DNA of 64,000 nucleotides from Aestuariivivens sediminis (GCF_022662105.1 NZ_JAKMCP010000003.1:372001-436000); one strand, 5' to 3'. Shown: positions 17,742-27,303, numbered from the stretch's first letter. The notes: generated by a model not told the origin, from the letters alone. Translations and numbers: made by a program.

Positions 17742-18119
17742 ATGAAGAAATTAATTGTAATTGTTGTCGTCATCATTGTAACTATTGTTATTGGCTACAA
17801 TTATATTTATCAAGACCACAGAAATATTGAAAAAGAGCAACCCACTTATCGTGCAGAAGCCAAATTGCTAGCCGAGGAATTTTCTGCAACCCCTGCAGCT
17901 TCCGAAAAAAAATACCTTAACCAAACCATAGAAGTCAGCGGTATAATTACTGCAATAAGTGATAATACCATTACCTTAGATAAAACCGTCTATTGTCAGT
18001 TTTCAATGAACATCAGTGGATTGCAGGAACACAATCGAATACAGGTTAAAGGTCGTTTTATAGGCTATGATGATTTGTTGGAAGAAATCAAATTAGATCA
18101 ATGCAGTATTTCGAACTAA
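17742..18119 (+). CDS. OB-fold (tRNA_anti-like) membrane-anchored protein
   Basis: A 125-residue protein with an N-terminal membrane helix (about 2-22) and a C-terminal OB-like domain (LNQTIEVSGIITAISDNTITLD...IQVKGRFIGYDD...EIKLDQCSI), typical of the tRNA_anti-like family. Despite that name, the anchor places it on the outer side of the inner membrane. It starts a run of five close plus-strand genes encoding envelope proteins (cargo protein, barrel, cytochrome, YceI). The ligand is unknown. Confidence 0.75.
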   Translation: MKKLIVIVVVIIVTIVIGYNYIYQDHRNIEKEQPTYRAEAKLLAEEFSATPAASEKKYLNQTIEVSGIITAISDNTITLDKTVYCQFSMNISGLQEHNRIQVKGRFIGYDDLLEEIKLDQCSISN

Positions 18120-18132
18120 ATAAACTTTTATA

Positions 18133-18846
18133 ATGAAAAGCCAACTATTAGTCCTGTATTTATGTGTTTGTTGTTTAAAAGTCATTTCAGCACAAACCAT
18201 TTGGACCGGATCACATACCACGTTTACGAAAGCTAATTTTGCAGATCCCGCTTTAGAGGCCAATCAAGATCGAATTACAGACCATGTTTGGATAACAAGA
18301 GGCGATATACAGGGGATCTTCAACATTAAAAAGGAAGGTGCTTATTCCAAGACTACCGGCATCTCTCCCATCGATACAGAATGGGCCTTTGGAACAACGG
18401 ATAACTGGGAAAGCTTGACATACAATACCTGGGTAGCAACCATTGAAAACAATCCACCCGATATGCTAAACAGGAATATGGTACTTCACTTAATCACCGA
18501 TGATATCTATATAGACCTTGAATTTACCGCATGGTCCATAGGCAGTACCGCTGGTGGAGGCTTTAGTTACCATCGGTCTACAGACTCAAGTTTAAACATT
18601 GACGATTACGATTCCATTATCGGGATACAAATTTATCCCAATCCTGCGCAGTCGTTTATACATTTTAAACATGCTAACAGGTTTGACATCCAATCCTTAA
18701 AAATTACGACTATATTAGGTCAACAAATTTTTAATTACACCATTTTAGAATCTGGTATAGAGGTCTCACATTTAAAAAACGGTGTCTATTTTTTGCATAT
18801 CACCACCATTTCAGAAAAACAGGTCAAACGATTCATAAAACAATAA
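18133..18846 (+). CDS. Type IX-secreted protein with C-terminal sorting domain
   Basis: A 237-residue protein: signal peptide (cleaved near VISA/Q), an N-terminal beta-rich domain (about 25-150) and a C-terminal type A sorting domain (IYPNPAQSFIHF, then LKNGVYFLHI and a basic end). It should be exported by the type IX system. Neighbours encode a barrel protein, a c-type cytochrome and YceI; 13-base gaps suggest one operon. The N-terminal domain is not recognised. Confidence 0.85.
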   Translation: MKSQLLVLYLCVCCLKVISAQTIWTGSHTTFTKANFADPALEANQDRITDHVWITRGDIQGIFNIKKEGAYSKTTGISPIDTEWAFGTTDNWESLTYNTWVATIENNPPDMLNRNMVLHLITDDIYIDLEFTAWSIGSTAGGGFSYHRSTDSSLNIDDYDSIIGIQIYPNPAQSFIHFKHANRFDIQSLKITTILGQQIFNYTILESGIEVSHLKNGVYFLHITTISEKQVKRFIKQ

Positions 18847-18858
18847 CCCATCTAAATT

Positions 18859-19707
18859 ATGAAACACTTCTTATTCTTACTGTGCTTAATCCCTTTAACC
18901 CTTTTTAGTCAAGATGATTTACTGGATGAAATCGACACAGATTCCACCTGGTCTGATTATGCAGAAGCTACCTTTAAAGGCTTAAAGATTGTAAATTTTG
19001 AATCCACAAAATTAGTGGCGAAAAAAGAGTTTACCTTAATTGTTTCCCATAGATTTGGCAGTTTGGAAAATGGATTTGATAATTTTTTCGGTCTGGATGA
19101 GGCCGTTACCCGCTTGAATTTTGTTTACGGACTATCGGATGGATTAAATATTGGGTTTTCAAGGAGTTCATTTCAAAAAATCTATGAATTTTCATTAAAA
19201 TACCGATTATTACGACAGAAAGAAAACGGATTTCCATTTACTGTGGTTGGGTTTAACGAAATACTTATAAACACCGCCCTTGATGAGGATAACCTGCCTT
19301 TATTGGAGTTCAAGCACCGACTTAGTTACGTGGCACAACTATTAATTTCGAGAAAGTTAAGTTCCAATTTTTCTTTGGAGTTAGCCCCAACCTTTTTCCA
19401 TGATAATTTTGTGTATTTGGATGAACAGGATAATTCACAGTTTGCTTTGGGATTTGGCGGTCGGTATAAATTAGGGAAGCGCTGGTCCATTAATGCGGAC
19501 TATGGCTGGCACATGAACAGAGCCGATAATTCCCCATTTAAAAATCCCTTTTCTATAGGATTCGATTTGGAAACCGGAGGGCATGTCTTCCAGATGCATT
19601 TTACCAATGCACAAGGCATGAATACCAATACCTTTTTGGGTCAGGGTTCCGGAGATTGGGGCGATGGAAATATCTATTTTGGATTTAACTTAAGTAGACG
19701 TTTTTAA
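18859..19707 (+). CDS. DUF5777-type outer-membrane beta-barrel protein
   Basis: A 282-residue secreted protein with a cleavable signal peptide (ends near LFSQ) and alternating amphipathic strands finishing in a terminal aromatic residue (NLSRRF), as outer-membrane barrels do. Segments such as VSHRFGSLENGFDNFFGLDEAVTRLNFVYGL and AQGMNTNTFLGQG match the DUF5777 family of Bacteroidota. The transported molecule is unknown. In this operon it sits between a type IX cargo protein and a cytochrome. Confidence 0.85.
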   Translation: MKHFLFLLCLIPLTLFSQDDLLDEIDTDSTWSDYAEATFKGLKIVNFESTKLVAKKEFTLIVSHRFGSLENGFDNFFGLDEAVTRLNFVYGLSDGLNIGFSRSSFQKIYEFSLKYRLLRQKENGFPFTVVGFNEILINTALDEDNLPLLEFKHRLSYVAQLLISRKLSSNFSLELAPTFFHDNFVYLDEQDNSQFALGFGGRYKLGKRWSINADYGWHMNRADNSPFKNPFSIGFDLETGGHVFQMHFTNAQGMNTNTFLGQGSGDWGDGNIYFGFNLSRRF

Positions 19708-19742
19708 TTAGAATGATTTTATTAACCTAAATTATGTACGCT

Positions 19743-20108
19743 ATGAATTTTAAAAATTTAACTTTTATTTTGTCTCTGGTCTTTCTTATATGGGGATGTT
19801 CCAGCAGCAGCACTGATGATTTAACCAACAATCCGGATCCAGACCCCAATCCCGATCCAGATCCCATAACCTATAACGCCGATATTGCAAGTATTATAAG
19901 CAGTAACTGTATAGGTTGTCATGGTAATCCGCCTACTCAGAACGCTCCATTTTCTTTAACAACTTACAACGAAGTAAAAACTAGAGTCAGCACAATAATC
20001 AGCAGAATAAATAATACAACTAATCCCATGCCACCAACTGGTCTTATGCCGCAAACCAATAGAGATTTAATACAACAATGGAAAGATGATGGTCTATTGG
20101 AAAACTAA
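19743..20108 (+). CDS. c-type cytochrome lipoprotein
   Basis: A protein of about 121 residues from the ATG at 19743 (an ATG at 19734 is also possible). Lipoprotein signal (WGCS), an Asp-Pro repeat linker, then a compact domain with one CIGCH haem c-binding site and a downstream NPMPP segment that can supply the axial Met. It resembles single-haem domains of Bacteroidota (cytochrome c, planctomycete-type). Its place between a DUF5777 barrel and YceI suggests an envelope electron-transfer role. Confidence 0.85.
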   Translation: MNFKNLTFILSLVFLIWGCSSSSTDDLTNNPDPDPNPDPDPITYNADIASIISSNCIGCHGNPPTQNAPFSLTTYNEVKTRVSTIISRINNTTNPMPPTGLMPQTNRDLIQQWKDDGLLEN

Positions 20109-20154
20109 AAAGGCGTTTGGTACCGTTTTTGACATCCATACTAAAAACAAAATC

Positions 20155-20697
20155 ATGAAATATTTCGTTTATCTCCTTTTCTTTATAAGTGCCTCACTAT
20201 TGTCGCAAACCAAATACCTTACAAAAAATGGGGTAGTTGGATTTGAGGCTTCGGTCCCTTCATTTGAAGAAGTAAAAGCCAGTAATAACGCCGTCACCGC
20301 CATACTGAATGCGGATAATGGCGAGTTTGCCGCTCTGGTCCTGGTAAAAGGCTTTCGGTTTAAAAATGCGTTAATGGAAGAACATTTTAACGAGAATTAT
20401 GCAGAATCCGACATCTATCCCAAGGCAACATTCAAAGGGACCCTGAAGGACTTTGACAAATCCAGACTAAACAGTGGGTCAAAATTTAAAATAACGGGCG
20501 AACTGATGTTTCACGGGGTTACGAAAACATTTGATGATATTGATGTATCTTTATCCTCAAAAGGCAATGAAATCCAAATGTCCGGAAAATTTCAAACTTT
20601 AGCATCTGATTTCGATATCAAAATACCTAAAATTGTACGGAACAAAATTGCTGAGACCATAGATGTCGACTTTAATTTTAAATTGCAATTAAAATAA
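20155..20697 (+). CDS. YceI-family lipid-binding protein
   Basis: A 180-residue secreted protein starting at the ATG at 20155, where the signal peptide begins. The YceI beta-barrel pattern is clear: FEASVPSFEEVKASNN, FKNALMEEHFNENYAESDIYPKATFKG and ITGELMFHGVTKT. Some YceI relatives bind polyisoprenoid chains inside the barrel. It ends the operon of envelope genes, but only 16 bases separate it from the nucleotidyltransferase of the next cluster, so read-through is likely. Confidence 0.92.
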   Translation: MKYFVYLLFFISASLLSQTKYLTKNGVVGFEASVPSFEEVKASNNAVTAILNADNGEFAALVLVKGFRFKNALMEEHFNENYAESDIYPKATFKGTLKDFDKSRLNSGSKFKITGELMFHGVTKTFDDIDVSLSSKGNEIQMSGKFQTLASDFDIKIPKIVRNKIAETIDVDFNFKLQLK

Positions 20698-20713
20698 ATA
20701 TAAAAACCCATTG

Positions 20714-21622
20714 ATGGACGTTTTAAAAACCATACTATATTTTTCCATTTTCAATTACCCGGTAACCAAAGATGAGGTTTTAAAATTTTCGAATTGTAAA
20801 ACTTTAGAAGAAGTACATCTTGAACTGGAAAATCTTCTGGAAGCCCGTATCATTTGTAAAATTGGTGATTATTATTCAAAAACCAATAATTCCCAATTTA
20901 TTGAAAAAAGAGAAATGGGAAATCGTATGGCCAAAAAGGTGATGCCCAAAGCCTTAAAAAGAGCTTATTTAATATCTCAATTTCCATTCGTTAAAGGGGT
21001 TGCCTTTTCCGGTGCGTTTTCCAAAGGGTACTTTGACCAAGACGGAGATATTGATTTTTTTATTATCACCGAAGCCAACAGGTTGTGGGTGGCCAGAACC
21101 CTGCTAATACTCTACAAAAAACTATTTTTATTAAACTCGAGAAAGTATTTTTGCGTTAATTATTTTCTCAGTGAAAGTGCTCTGAAAATTTCAGAGCAAA
21201 ATAGATTCACGGCCATGGAAATCGCAACCTTAATTCCCCTGCATGGACAAACGCATTTTGATCTGTTTTTTAAAAAAAATAACTGGTTTTTAAATTACTT
21301 TTCAAATATTTCCACACAAGATAAAATAAGGGAAATTTGTGATATTCGTCCCGCATGGCCCAAACAATTCGTTGAATTTACATTGCGTTCAAAACTTGGA
21401 GATCTGTGGGAAAATTGGTTTCGGAAAATGACCCTTCTGAGATGGAAATCAAAATTCCCTGAATTACCGGATGAAGACTTCAAATTAGCCATGAAATCCA
21501 CCAAAGACGTATCCAAGCACCATCCTAAAAACTATCAGAAGAAAGTAATAAATTCTTTGAATGAGTTATATGTACAGATTAATGAATCCCATCAAATTGT
21601 TTTAGACCCTGAACATGCTTGA
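20714..21622 (+). CDS. Nucleotidyltransferase-fold protein with N-terminal winged helix
   Basis: A 302-residue cytosolic protein. The N-terminal part (about 1-60) looks like a winged helix (ILYFSIFNYPVTKDEVL). A nucleotidyltransferase core follows at about 95-125, with GAFSKGYFDQDGDIDFFIIT containing the two metal-binding Asp residues. The acceptor is unknown; such enzymes activate or label small molecules or proteins. The ATG at 20714 is preferred to the adjacent TTG. It overlaps the first radical SAM gene by 8 bases and heads the cluster. Confidence 0.78.
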   Translation: MDVLKTILYFSIFNYPVTKDEVLKFSNCKTLEEVHLELENLLEARIICKIGDYYSKTNNSQFIEKREMGNRMAKKVMPKALKRAYLISQFPFVKGVAFSGAFSKGYFDQDGDIDFFIITEANRLWVARTLLILYKKLFLLNSRKYFCVNYFLSESALKISEQNRFTAMEIATLIPLHGQTHFDLFFKKNNWFLNYFSNISTQDKIREICDIRPAWPKQFVEFTLRSKLGDLWENWFRKMTLLRWKSKFPELPDEDFKLAMKSTKDVSKHHPKNYQKKVINSLNELYVQINESHQIVLDPEHA

Positions 21623-23084
21623 TGTCTTGTTTTCACATTCATATTATTATAAATTAGATCCCAAGCAGTGGAGTAATCAAAATCCTTATCCCCCTTTGGG
21701 GACACTCTTTGCGGCATCACTTCTTAGAAAAAATAACTATTCCGTTGGACTATTCGACACCAATTTAAAAGATGGGCCGGAATCCATTGAAAAGGACCTG
21801 CTCACATTACAGCCTAAATTTTTGGTCCTGTATGATGATGGATTTAATTATTTAACCAAAATGTGCCTGACCAATATGCGTGACGCTGCATTTAAAATGA
21901 TTGGTATCGGGAAAAAACAGGGGTGCGTGGTTGTTGTAAATAGTTCCGATGCCACAGATCACTATCAAAAATATTTGGATCAAGGCGCCGATTTTGTCAT
22001 TCAAGGTGAGGGAGATCAAACTTTGTTAGAACTCATTGATGGATTACAGAAAAATAATGACATTAGCAATCTTAAAGGTTTAATCTTTTTAAGTGAAAAC
22101 AAAACCATTGTTAATCCAAAACGAGAGGTATTAAGAGAACTAGATACCTTGCCTTTACCCGCCTGGGATCTCGTGGATATGGCCAGTTATAAAGAGGTGT
22201 GGAAAAAAAGCGGGAAACCATTCACCTTAAATATGGCTACCACGCGAGGTTGTCCCTTTAAATGTAACTGGTGTGCAAAGCCTATTTATGGTAATCGATA
22301 TAATTCACATTCCCCAAAATATGTGGTTGAACACCTTAAAGTTTTAAAGGAGACCTATGATGTAAAACGGTTTTGGATGTGTGATGATATTTTTGGTCTT
22401 AAACCCAATTGGGTACAGGAGTTTAACAGAATCCTTAAACGTGAACAGTTATCGATTTCATATTATATTCAAAGTAGGGTTGATCTCCTTTTAAAAGATG
22501 ATACCATTAATGCTTTGGCGGAAAGTGGATTGGAAGAAGTCTGGGTGGGTGCCGAAAGTGGATCGCAAAAGATTTTGGATGCCATGGATAAAGGCATCAC
22601 CGTAGAACAGATAAAAGAAGCCACAAAACGCTTAAGAAAAAGGGGCATTCGTGTTTCATTTTTTATTCAGTATGGCTATTTGGGCGAGACCCAAGAGGAT
22701 ATTCAAAAGACCATAGACATGATTAAGGATTTATGTCCTGATAATTTGGGTATCTCTGTTTCTTATCCTTTGCCGGGCACAAAATTTTACAACAAGGTAA
22801 AGGAGGAATTAAACATCAAATCCAATTGGACAGACTCCGATGATCTTGCCATGCTGTTTCAGGGAACTTATAACAGTAGATATTACAAAACATTACACAG
22901 ATACACACATAAAGAATATAGAAAAAGTCAGGCTTTAAAAAATTTGAAATCGTTTGTTCAAAATCCCTTTACCCTTTTTGCCCAATCACGGTTGCGATCC
23001 ATGTCATTATATCTGTACTATGTCCTTTCCGCTTGGTTCTATAAATTTCAACTCAAAAGCATACAGATGAGCGATGGAAAATAG
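21615..23084 (+). CDS. B12-binding-type radical SAM enzyme 1
   Basis: A 489-residue protein with an N-terminal Rossmann-like B12-binding domain (NPYPPLGTLFAASLLRKNNY, then QGEGDQTLLELI) and a radical SAM barrel whose cluster-binding CxxxCxxC is Cys213, Cys217, Cys220. The AESGSQKILDAMDKG motif follows. No DxHxxG lower-ligand motif is seen, as in many members of this class. Members methylate unactivated carbons or rearrange rings; the substrate is unknown. It overlaps a methyltransferase gene by 11 bases. Confidence 0.9.
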   Translation: MLDVLFSHSYYYKLDPKQWSNQNPYPPLGTLFAASLLRKNNYSVGLFDTNLKDGPESIEKDLLTLQPKFLVLYDDGFNYLTKMCLTNMRDAAFKMIGIGKKQGCVVVVNSSDATDHYQKYLDQGADFVIQGEGDQTLLELIDGLQKNNDISNLKGLIFLSENKTIVNPKREVLRELDTLPLPAWDLVDMASYKEVWKKSGKPFTLNMATTRGCPFKCNWCAKPIYGNRYNSHSPKYVVEHLKVLKETYDVKRFWMCDDIFGLKPNWVQEFNRILKREQLSISYYIQSRVDLLLKDDTINALAESGLEEVWVGAESGSQKILDAMDKGITVEQIKEATKRLRKRGIRVSFFIQYGYLGETQEDIQKTIDMIKDLCPDNLGISVSYPLPGTKFYNKVKEELNIKSNWTDSDDLAMLFQGTYNSRYYKTLHRYTHKEYRKSQALKNLKSFVQNPFTLFAQSRLRSMSLYLYYVLSAWFYKFQLKSIQMSDGK

Positions 23085-23856
23085 TTTTGATGCAGTTGCA
23101 GTAGATTATGACCAATCATTTACCAAATCCCAAATTGGTAAATTCCAACGTGAAATGGTCTACAGCTATGTCCTGAATTTTATACCCAGGAATACGAAAT
23201 TGCGTATATTGGAAATTAACTGTGGTACCGGCGAGGATGCCATTTGGTTTGCCGAACAGGGACATGAGGTATTGGCAACGGATATTTCCCCTGTGATGTT
23301 GGACATGGCCAAAATCAAAACCAAGTTAAAAAATTTACGCTTTCAACAATTAGATATCAAAGCTATTGATCAACTAAGCCCTGAAAAAAAATACGATATA
23401 TTATTTTCCAATTTTGGAGGATTAAACTGTCTTTCTCCGAGTGAACTAAAACAGTTTTACCAGACATCGAGAAAACTACTTAAGGACGATGGAAAAATGA
23501 TCCATATTATTATGTCCAAATGCTGTATTTGGGATAATATCTACCTTTTTTTTAAAGGTAAATGGAAATCATTATTCAGAAGAAATACGACTAACCCCGT
23601 TGCTGTGAATATCAATGGCTGTTCCATACGGACATGGTATTACAATCCTTCTGATATTGTCTCGTATACCAGAGACGTATTTAATTTGGAAACCTATTAC
23701 CCGATTGGATTCTGTATTCCACCGTCCTACCTGGAACACTTTTTCTCCAAAAAAAAAAGTGTATTGCTTTTGTTGGTCTGGTTGGACCGTCACTTGCAAT
23801 TTAGTATAATTTCGAAATATGCCGATCATTTTATCATTAGTCTAAAAGCCAAATGA
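23074..23856 (+). CDS. Class I SAM-dependent methyltransferase A
   Basis: A 260-residue cytosolic enzyme. Motif I (LRILEINCGTGEDAIWFAEQG), the acidic end of strand 2 (ATDISPVML) and motif IV (DILFSNFGGLNCL) define the SAM-binding fold. The substrate is unknown. It overlaps the preceding radical SAM gene by 11 bases and the next radical SAM gene by four, so all three are translationally coupled. A C-terminal hydrophobic patch may contact a lipid substrate (inference). Confidence 0.88.
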   Translation: MENSFDAVAVDYDQSFTKSQIGKFQREMVYSYVLNFIPRNTKLRILEINCGTGEDAIWFAEQGHEVLATDISPVMLDMAKIKTKLKNLRFQQLDIKAIDQLSPEKKYDILFSNFGGLNCLSPSELKQFYQTSRKLLKDDGKMIHIIMSKCCIWDNIYLFFKGKWKSLFRRNTTNPVAVNINGCSIRTWYYNPSDIVSYTRDVFNLETYYPIGFCIPPSYLEHFFSKKKSVLLLLVWLDRHLQFSIISKYADHFIISLKAK

Positions 23857-25226
23857 ACATACTATTAACACATGGGTATTACTTGAATGAGGATAAAAAG
23901 GAGGCAAAAATAATGAAGCCTTATCCGCCTTTGGGATTACTGTATGTTTCGTCCTTTTTAAAGGAAAACGGACTTAAAAATAAGGTGTTCGATAGCACTT
24001 TTTCCTCACTTGAAAAACAACTTCAATGGATTGCGGAAAACCAACCAAAAATTGTTGGCATTTATACGAATCTTATGACGAAAATAAACGTTATAAAGCT
24101 GGTAAAACTCTTAAAGAATAATCCTGAATTTGGCTTACCTCATATTATTCTCGGTGGGCCCGATGTGACCTTCAATTGTAAAAACTACTTAAACTCTGGA
24201 GCTGATTTTTTGGTAATTGGCGAAGGTGAAGAAACCATGTATGAACTGTGTTCGGCATTGATAACCAATGACGAATACCAATCCATTAAGGGTATTGCTT
24301 ATCTGGTAAACGGACAGCTTATAAGGACGTCAACACGTTCCAAAATAAAGGATTTAAAAAATTTGCCCTTCCCAAACCGAGCAGCTATTGATTTCAAACC
24401 CTATTTAGATACCTGGGAAACCTATCATGGTAAAAGCTCTATGACCATAAGCACCCAACGGGGCTGCCCTTATACCTGTAAATGGTGCAGTACAGCGGTC
24501 TACGGACAAAGCTATCGCAGACGTCCTGCTAAACAGGTCGTAGAAGAAATAAAATTAATATTAGATACCTATCACCCGGACGCCCTGTGGTTTGTGGACG
24601 ATGTATTTACTGTAAGTCATAAATGGATTGATGAATTCCATAAAGAAATGACCACAAATCATCTGAATGTTCCCTTTGAAATAATTACCAGAGCCGAACG
24701 CCTTAATGAAAGGGTGCTTAAACAGCTTAAAGACATAGGGTGTTTTAGAATTTGGATTGGTGCGGAAAGTGGCTCACAAACAGTCATTGATGCGATGGAC
24801 CGACGTGTTGAGATTGAATCCGTTAAACAAATGATTCAACAGACCAATGCATTTGGAATGGAAACAGGCACATTTATTATGCTGGGTTATCCCGGGGAAA
24901 CGGAAGCCGATATAAAAGAAACCATTCAATACCTTAAAGAGGCTAATCCAACACATTACACCATTACGGTGGCATACCCCATTAAAGGGACAAGCTTATA
25001 TGAGGACATTGAGGATCGCATTATCCATCAACCCCATTGGGAAACTTCAACAGACAGGCAAATCGATTTTAAAAGGACCTATAGAAGGAAATATTACGAT
25101 TATGCGGTAAAAAAAGTCATTAATGAGGTGGAATTCGAAAGAACAAAAACCTTTTCCAGAGCTTTAATTCACAAAGTCAAATCAACGCTGTTGAGTCTGA
25201 TCATGTTATCCTTAAAATATTCTTGA
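23853..25226 (+). CDS. B12-binding-type radical SAM enzyme 2
   Basis: A 457-residue paralogue of the first radical SAM gene: B12-binding domain (MKPYPPLGLLYVSSFLKENG, then GGPDVTFNCKNYLNSGADF and GEGEETMYEL), CxxxCxxC at Cys205, Cys209, Cys212, and an AESGSQTVIDAMDRR motif. The similarity extends through the whole length, pointing to duplication and divergence inside the cluster. The substrate is unknown. It is followed one base later by another methyltransferase gene. Confidence 0.9.
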   Translation: MNILLTHGYYLNEDKKEAKIMKPYPPLGLLYVSSFLKENGLKNKVFDSTFSSLEKQLQWIAENQPKIVGIYTNLMTKINVIKLVKLLKNNPEFGLPHIILGGPDVTFNCKNYLNSGADFLVIGEGEETMYELCSALITNDEYQSIKGIAYLVNGQLIRTSTRSKIKDLKNLPFPNRAAIDFKPYLDTWETYHGKSSMTISTQRGCPYTCKWCSTAVYGQSYRRRPAKQVVEEIKLILDTYHPDALWFVDDVFTVSHKWIDEFHKEMTTNHLNVPFEIITRAERLNERVLKQLKDIGCFRIWIGAESGSQTVIDAMDRRVEIESVKQMIQQTNAFGMETGTFIMLGYPGETEADIKETIQYLKEANPTHYTITVAYPIKGTSLYEDIEDRIIHQPHWETSTDRQIDFKRTYRRKYYDYAVKKVINEVEFERTKTFSRALIHKVKSTLLSLIMLSLKYS

Positions 25227-25227
25227 A

Positions 25228-25986
25228 ATGAAAAAATCGTTTCAGGAAATAGCGTATTTAACCCCTCGTGATCATGCCAGTGCGTTTACTGAATTGTACA
25301 TTGCCGTTAGAAAAAAGGAGAACAGGGTATTGTCAGATGAGGAGGTTTTAGAATTGCCAAATGTTTCCAAAAGAGTTTTCAACTACAAAGAATGGAGGGT
25401 TCGAAAAAAATCAGCCCATAGATTTTTAAATTATCTGTCTCAACAAAAAAAGATCCGTTCTGTTTTGGACCTTGGTTGCGGTAATGGTTGGTTTTCCAAC
25501 TGGATTGCGAAATCTTTTTCTTCCATAACTGTTACGGGGTTAGACATAAATGAAATCGAACTGGAGCAAGCGAATAGAGTGTTTCAAAGCACCAATTTAA
25601 AATTTGCTTATGCGGATATTTTTAAATTAGAACCCAGTGCTGAAAATAAATTTGACCTGATTGTATTAAATGCAAGTGTTCAATATTTTTCGGATTTTAC
25701 AGCACTCATTTTAGTATTGAGGACCTTTTTAGAACCAAATGGAGAAATCCATCTTATAGACAGTCCGTTTTACAACGATCATCAAATATATAAAGCTCGC
25801 GAAAATACGAAAAGCTATTTCAAAAAACTGGGGTTTCCGGAGATGTCCAAATACTATTTTCATCATAATGTAAAAAAGCTTCATGCCTTTAATATCCTTT
25901 ACAGACCTGAAAAAAGACCTGTAGATCTATTATTAGGCAGAACAGATTCTCCTTTTATGTGGTTAAGACTTAAAGATTCAACATGA
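25228..25986 (+). CDS. Class I SAM-dependent methyltransferase B
   Basis: A 252-residue enzyme with a glycine-rich motif I (VLDLGCGNGWFSNWIAK), an acidic strand-2 residue (TGLDINEIELEQAN) and a motif IV-like DLIVLNASVQYF. It starts one base after the second radical SAM gene. The N-terminal 70 residues form a charged helical extension. The substrate is unknown. A 111-base gap follows, the only sizeable gap in the cluster. Confidence 0.87.
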   Translation: MKKSFQEIAYLTPRDHASAFTELYIAVRKKENRVLSDEEVLELPNVSKRVFNYKEWRVRKKSAHRFLNYLSQQKKIRSVLDLGCGNGWFSNWIAKSFSSITVTGLDINEIELEQANRVFQSTNLKFAYADIFKLEPSAENKFDLIVLNASVQYFSDFTALILVLRTFLEPNGEIHLIDSPFYNDHQIYKARENTKSYFKKLGFPEMSKYYFHHNVKKLHAFNILYRPEKRPVDLLLGRTDSPFMWLRLKDST

Positions 25987-26097
25987 TTGAGGCATTTTAA
26001 GCGTTAGAAAACATGAATGACGCCATGGTACACAGGAGCAGATGATACATCATATTTTTAATATGGAATATAGATATAAGGGCCTTCCTGTCATAGT
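25987..26097. other. Gap within the biosynthetic cluster
   Basis: The only gap longer than 11 bases inside the cluster. I see no ORF, hairpin or clear TAnnTTTG element in it. It could hold an internal promoter or a degraded small gene. Confidence 0.3.
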
Positions 26098-27303
26098 ATG
26101 GAGCAAAATAATTATGAAAGATCAAAATTGAACAAAAAATTAGCGTATAGAGGATTATATATTATTAAAAGCGGAGTTCGCAGCTTCTTACCGGCTATAT
26201 TTTCAGTAGTACTTTCTGTACTGATTATAAAACTTTTTTCGAAAGCGCTTTGGGGCGATTTTGTTAAGTATAATATATACCTTTTAAGCTCAAGCATGAT
26301 ATATTCATTTGGAAATAAAGAATTTTTACTTAAAGAATTTAGTAAAACCCCTTCCAAAATCAAGTTGCTTTTTAATGAGGCTTTCACGTCCCGTCTTCCA
26401 TTTCTTTTTTTAACTATGCTGGGAGCGGTAATTCTGTATCCTCAGTCCTCACATTTGGCTTTTATGATATTACTGTTGTCCGGATATGTGTGCAATGCTT
26501 TCAGTACACTGGTCATTTATAACAAAAACTTTAGTACAGCCATTCTTATCGAGCTTCTCGCCTTTTCAGTGTTCGTAAGTTTAATTTGGATATCTAAACC
26601 CTCTACCATTGTTAGCCTCTTTAATTTATTTGCCATCCAATATGGCCTTAAAATGGCACTTTATATGTTACTCATTAAAAATATGGGTTTGCAACTATCT
26701 CCATTAAACTTTTCTTTTCACTATATCAAAAAAACCGTCCCATTTTTCCTTATTGGGCTCATTGGATTTATTAACACAAAAGTGGATCTGTTTTTAATTA
26801 TATATTTTGAAAAAAATGAAACCATTGCACTATATCAAATTATTACTAATTTCTTTATTATGGTACAATCCTTATCTGTAATTATTTCTTTACCTTTTAC
26901 CAAACATATTTATCGTCTGAAATATGACCTATTGCTCAAAATTGAAAACAGGATTAGACTATTTGCACCACTGTTTATAACCCTATGTTTACTTTTCACC
27001 TATTTTATCATAGTCCTGGTCTATGGTTTTAATTTTAATGCCTTGTTCTATGTGTTTGGTTTCTTTATCATATTTCCCTCCTATTGGTTATTAATCAGAT
27101 ATTTTGTCCTTTTTAAAAATGGAAAGGAAATGCTAATTTCGAAGATTAGTTTAATTTCAGTCCTCATAAACTTTATGAGCTCCTTAGTATTATTAAAATT
27201 AGGCTATGGCATGCTGGGCGTTATTGCAGGCAGTGCTTTAGCTTCAGTGGCCACAGTTTTTATGTTCTTTTTAATTAAAAAAAGCACCTATGAAAGGAAA
27301 TAG
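26098..27303 (+). CDS. Wzx/MATE-type membrane flippase
   Basis: A 401-residue integral membrane protein with about 12 hydrophobic helices and few charged loops, resembling oligosaccharide flippases of the MOP superfamily (an N-terminal IIKSGVRSFLPAIFSVVLSVLIIKLFS pattern and central KVDLFLIIYFEKNETIALYQ). It is shorter than most Wzx proteins. It would move a lipid-linked or amphipathic product across the inner membrane. It overlaps the next methyltransferase by 14 bases. No glycosyltransferase gene is present in the cluster, so the cargo may not be a glycan. Confidence 0.82.
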   Translation: MEQNNYERSKLNKKLAYRGLYIIKSGVRSFLPAIFSVVLSVLIIKLFSKALWGDFVKYNIYLLSSSMIYSFGNKEFLLKEFSKTPSKIKLLFNEAFTSRLPFLFLTMLGAVILYPQSSHLAFMILLLSGYVCNAFSTLVIYNKNFSTAILIELLAFSVFVSLIWISKPSTIVSLFNLFAIQYGLKMALYMLLIKNMGLQLSPLNFSFHYIKKTVPFFLIGLIGFINTKVDLFLIIYFEKNETIALYQIITNFFIMVQSLSVIISLPFTKHIYRLKYDLLLKIENRIRLFAPLFITLCLLFTYFIIVLVYGFNFNALFYVFGFFIIFPSYWLLIRYFVLFKNGKEMLISKISLISVLINFMSSLVLLKLGYGMLGVIAGSALASVATVFMFFLIKKSTYERK

